A stretch of 64,000 nt of DNA. It comes from Terriglobia bacterium (GTDB lineage: Bacteria > Acidobacteriota > Terriglobia > Terriglobales > Acidobacteriaceae). Of the stretch, positions 63,177 through 64,000 are shown piece by piece. How positions within the stretch are numbered: the first letter of the stretch is position 1; each line of letters begins with the position of its first letter. The stretch is from NCBI GenBank assembly GCA_020072645.1, contig JAIQGK010000002.1, positions 124,001-188,000 on the forward strand, read 5' to 3'. A model generated the notes under the pieces. It had not been told where the DNA came from. It searched no databases and worked only from the letters and a program-made list of their open reading frames with translations. The position numbers and the translations under genes were made by a program.

Positions 63177-64000
63177 TCACGCTGTTTTTGCTGCTCTGGC
63201 GTGGCTCTCAAATTCTAGACGGATTGTGAAATCATCCGTTAGCACAAGGCAGGCATCGTAGGTTGCGCTTCCATCTTTCTTCTTGAACCCTTTGATAAGT
63301 CCAGTGCGGCCTTTGGTCGCAAGCTGGCGGATGTGCTCATCGGTAAGCTTCTTGCCATTGATCTGTCCCCAAATGGAGAAGTTGCAGCCCTTCTTGAAGC
63401 GAGAGCAACCGGCACCCTTGATGGTCTTGCGTACTATGCCGGTTTTGCATTTCGGACAAGGCCCGTAAACGTTAGGGTTGGGGAGGGCAGCCATTGCTGG
63501 CCGCGTAGCGATGATTTCGGGAAAGATATGCTGGATGAATTGAGTGAGTGCGGCGGCGAAGACATTGGGGGGCATGGTTCCGCCCTGGATGTTGGCCAAC
63601 TGCTGTTCCCAAGAAGCAGTGAGAGCTACGTCTTTGAGGGTGGGATGCACCTGACTGATGAGTGCTTTTCCCTTCTCTGTGGGGAAGAGACACTTCTTTT
63701 TACGCTCGATATAGCCAACCGCAATTAGCTTTTCGATGATAGCGGCGCGGGTCGCCGGGGTTCCCAAGCCGCTTTGTTTCATATAGGCGGCGAGATCTTC
63801 ATCGCCTATCTCCTGGCCGGCATTCTTCATGGCGGTTAAGAGGCCGGCATCGTCATACGGCTTGGGCGGTGTGGTCTTGCCTTCTTTGAGTTGGGATGTT
63901 CGTTTGGCAACATTTTGGCCTTGGCGCAGCGGGGGCAAAGGCTCGATGTCATCGCTGGTCTTTTTCTCTGGCTCGGATTGAATGTTCAACACCGTCCAGC
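63177..64000 (-). CDS. topB: DNA topoisomerase III, C-terminal part (runs off window)
   Basis: At least 274 codons; the frame continues past base 64000 (WTVLNIQSEPEKK). Recognisable type IA segments are YDDAGLLTAMKNAGQEI, KQSGLGTPATRAAIIEKLI and VGYIERKKKCLFPTEKGKAL. The C-terminal zinc domain has CPKCKTGIVRKTIKGAGCSR and FKKGCNFSIWG. TopB relaxes single-stranded regions and is common on integrative elements, so the island may extend to the window edge. Confidence 0.9.
   Translation of the reverse strand, partial: WTVLNIQSEPEKKTSDDIEPLPPLRQGQNVAKRTSQLKEGKTTPPKPYDDAGLLTAMKNAGQEIGDEDLAAYMKQSGLGTPATRAAIIEKLIAVGYIERKKKCLFPTEKGKALISQVHPTLKDVALTASWEQQLANIQGGTMPPNVFAAALTQFIQHIFPEIIATRPAMAALPNPNVYGPCPKCKTGIVRKTIKGAGCSRFKKGCNFSIWGQINGKKLTDEHIRQLATKGRTGLIKGFKKKDGSATYDACLVLTDDFTIRLEFESHARAAKTA

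Overview
This window looks like an acidobacterial chromosome of the Koribacter/Terriglobus type. The evidence is two large MacB-like duplicated orphan permeases, helix-turn-helix/TolB-propeller fusions, IPT/TIG and YVTN lipoproteins, a Ser/Thr/Ala-rich exported protein ending in an LPQTA-type tail, and moderate-to-high G+C. The assignment is an inference from gene families; no rRNA is present.

Bases 1-21,700 are core-like. A GAF/PAS sensor kinase runs off the left edge. Divergent from it is a compact chemosensory operon (MCP, CheW, CheR, CheA, CheB, CheY-like, CheX-like) with 4-bp overlaps and a clear terminator. Then come a beta-propeller lipoprotein, Ku, a DUF92 membrane protein, an IPT lipoprotein, a duplicated hypothetical gene, the LPQTA protein, TadA and an ADOP permease.

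At 21,850 a tRNA-Ser(CGA) is followed directly by a tyrosine integrase, which marks the left end of a mosaic island. Its cargo includes two nuclease-fold proteins (PD-(D/E)XK and Mrr-like), SSB, a DUF433/DUF5615 toxin-antitoxin pair, an ArdC-like protein and several nested mobile elements. A 2,930-bp IS1595-type transposon (29,609-32,538) has 22-bp inverted repeats (19/22 identical) and an 8-bp target duplication. It interrupts a large serine recombinase gene, and removing it in silico restores the frame. Inside, beside the transposase, are four small protein genes, a structured non-coding region and a leucine-type class II tRNA with a UGG (proline) anticodon. Farther right, a HipA-like kinase gene is broken into 5' and 3' pieces. 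Between them lie a Recombinase-In-Trio element with perfect 22-bp inverted repeats and an IS91-type element with its own tyrosine recombinase.

At 44,153 lies a protein of about 1,536 residues that fuses a TPR-like helical region, a complete Hsp70 and a trypsin-like protease with an apparently intact triad. It is the best candidate for a novel conflict or stress system. From 49 to 57 kb there is a set of exported propeller and M23-like proteins, then a recombinase remnant with strong hairpins, a triple-repeat DNA-binding-like protein and a second ADOP permease. The right end has a three-gene set (small Cys-containing secreted peptide, 7-TM protein, membrane-anchored protein), a superinfection-immunity-like protein and the C-terminal part of a topoisomerase III running off the edge.
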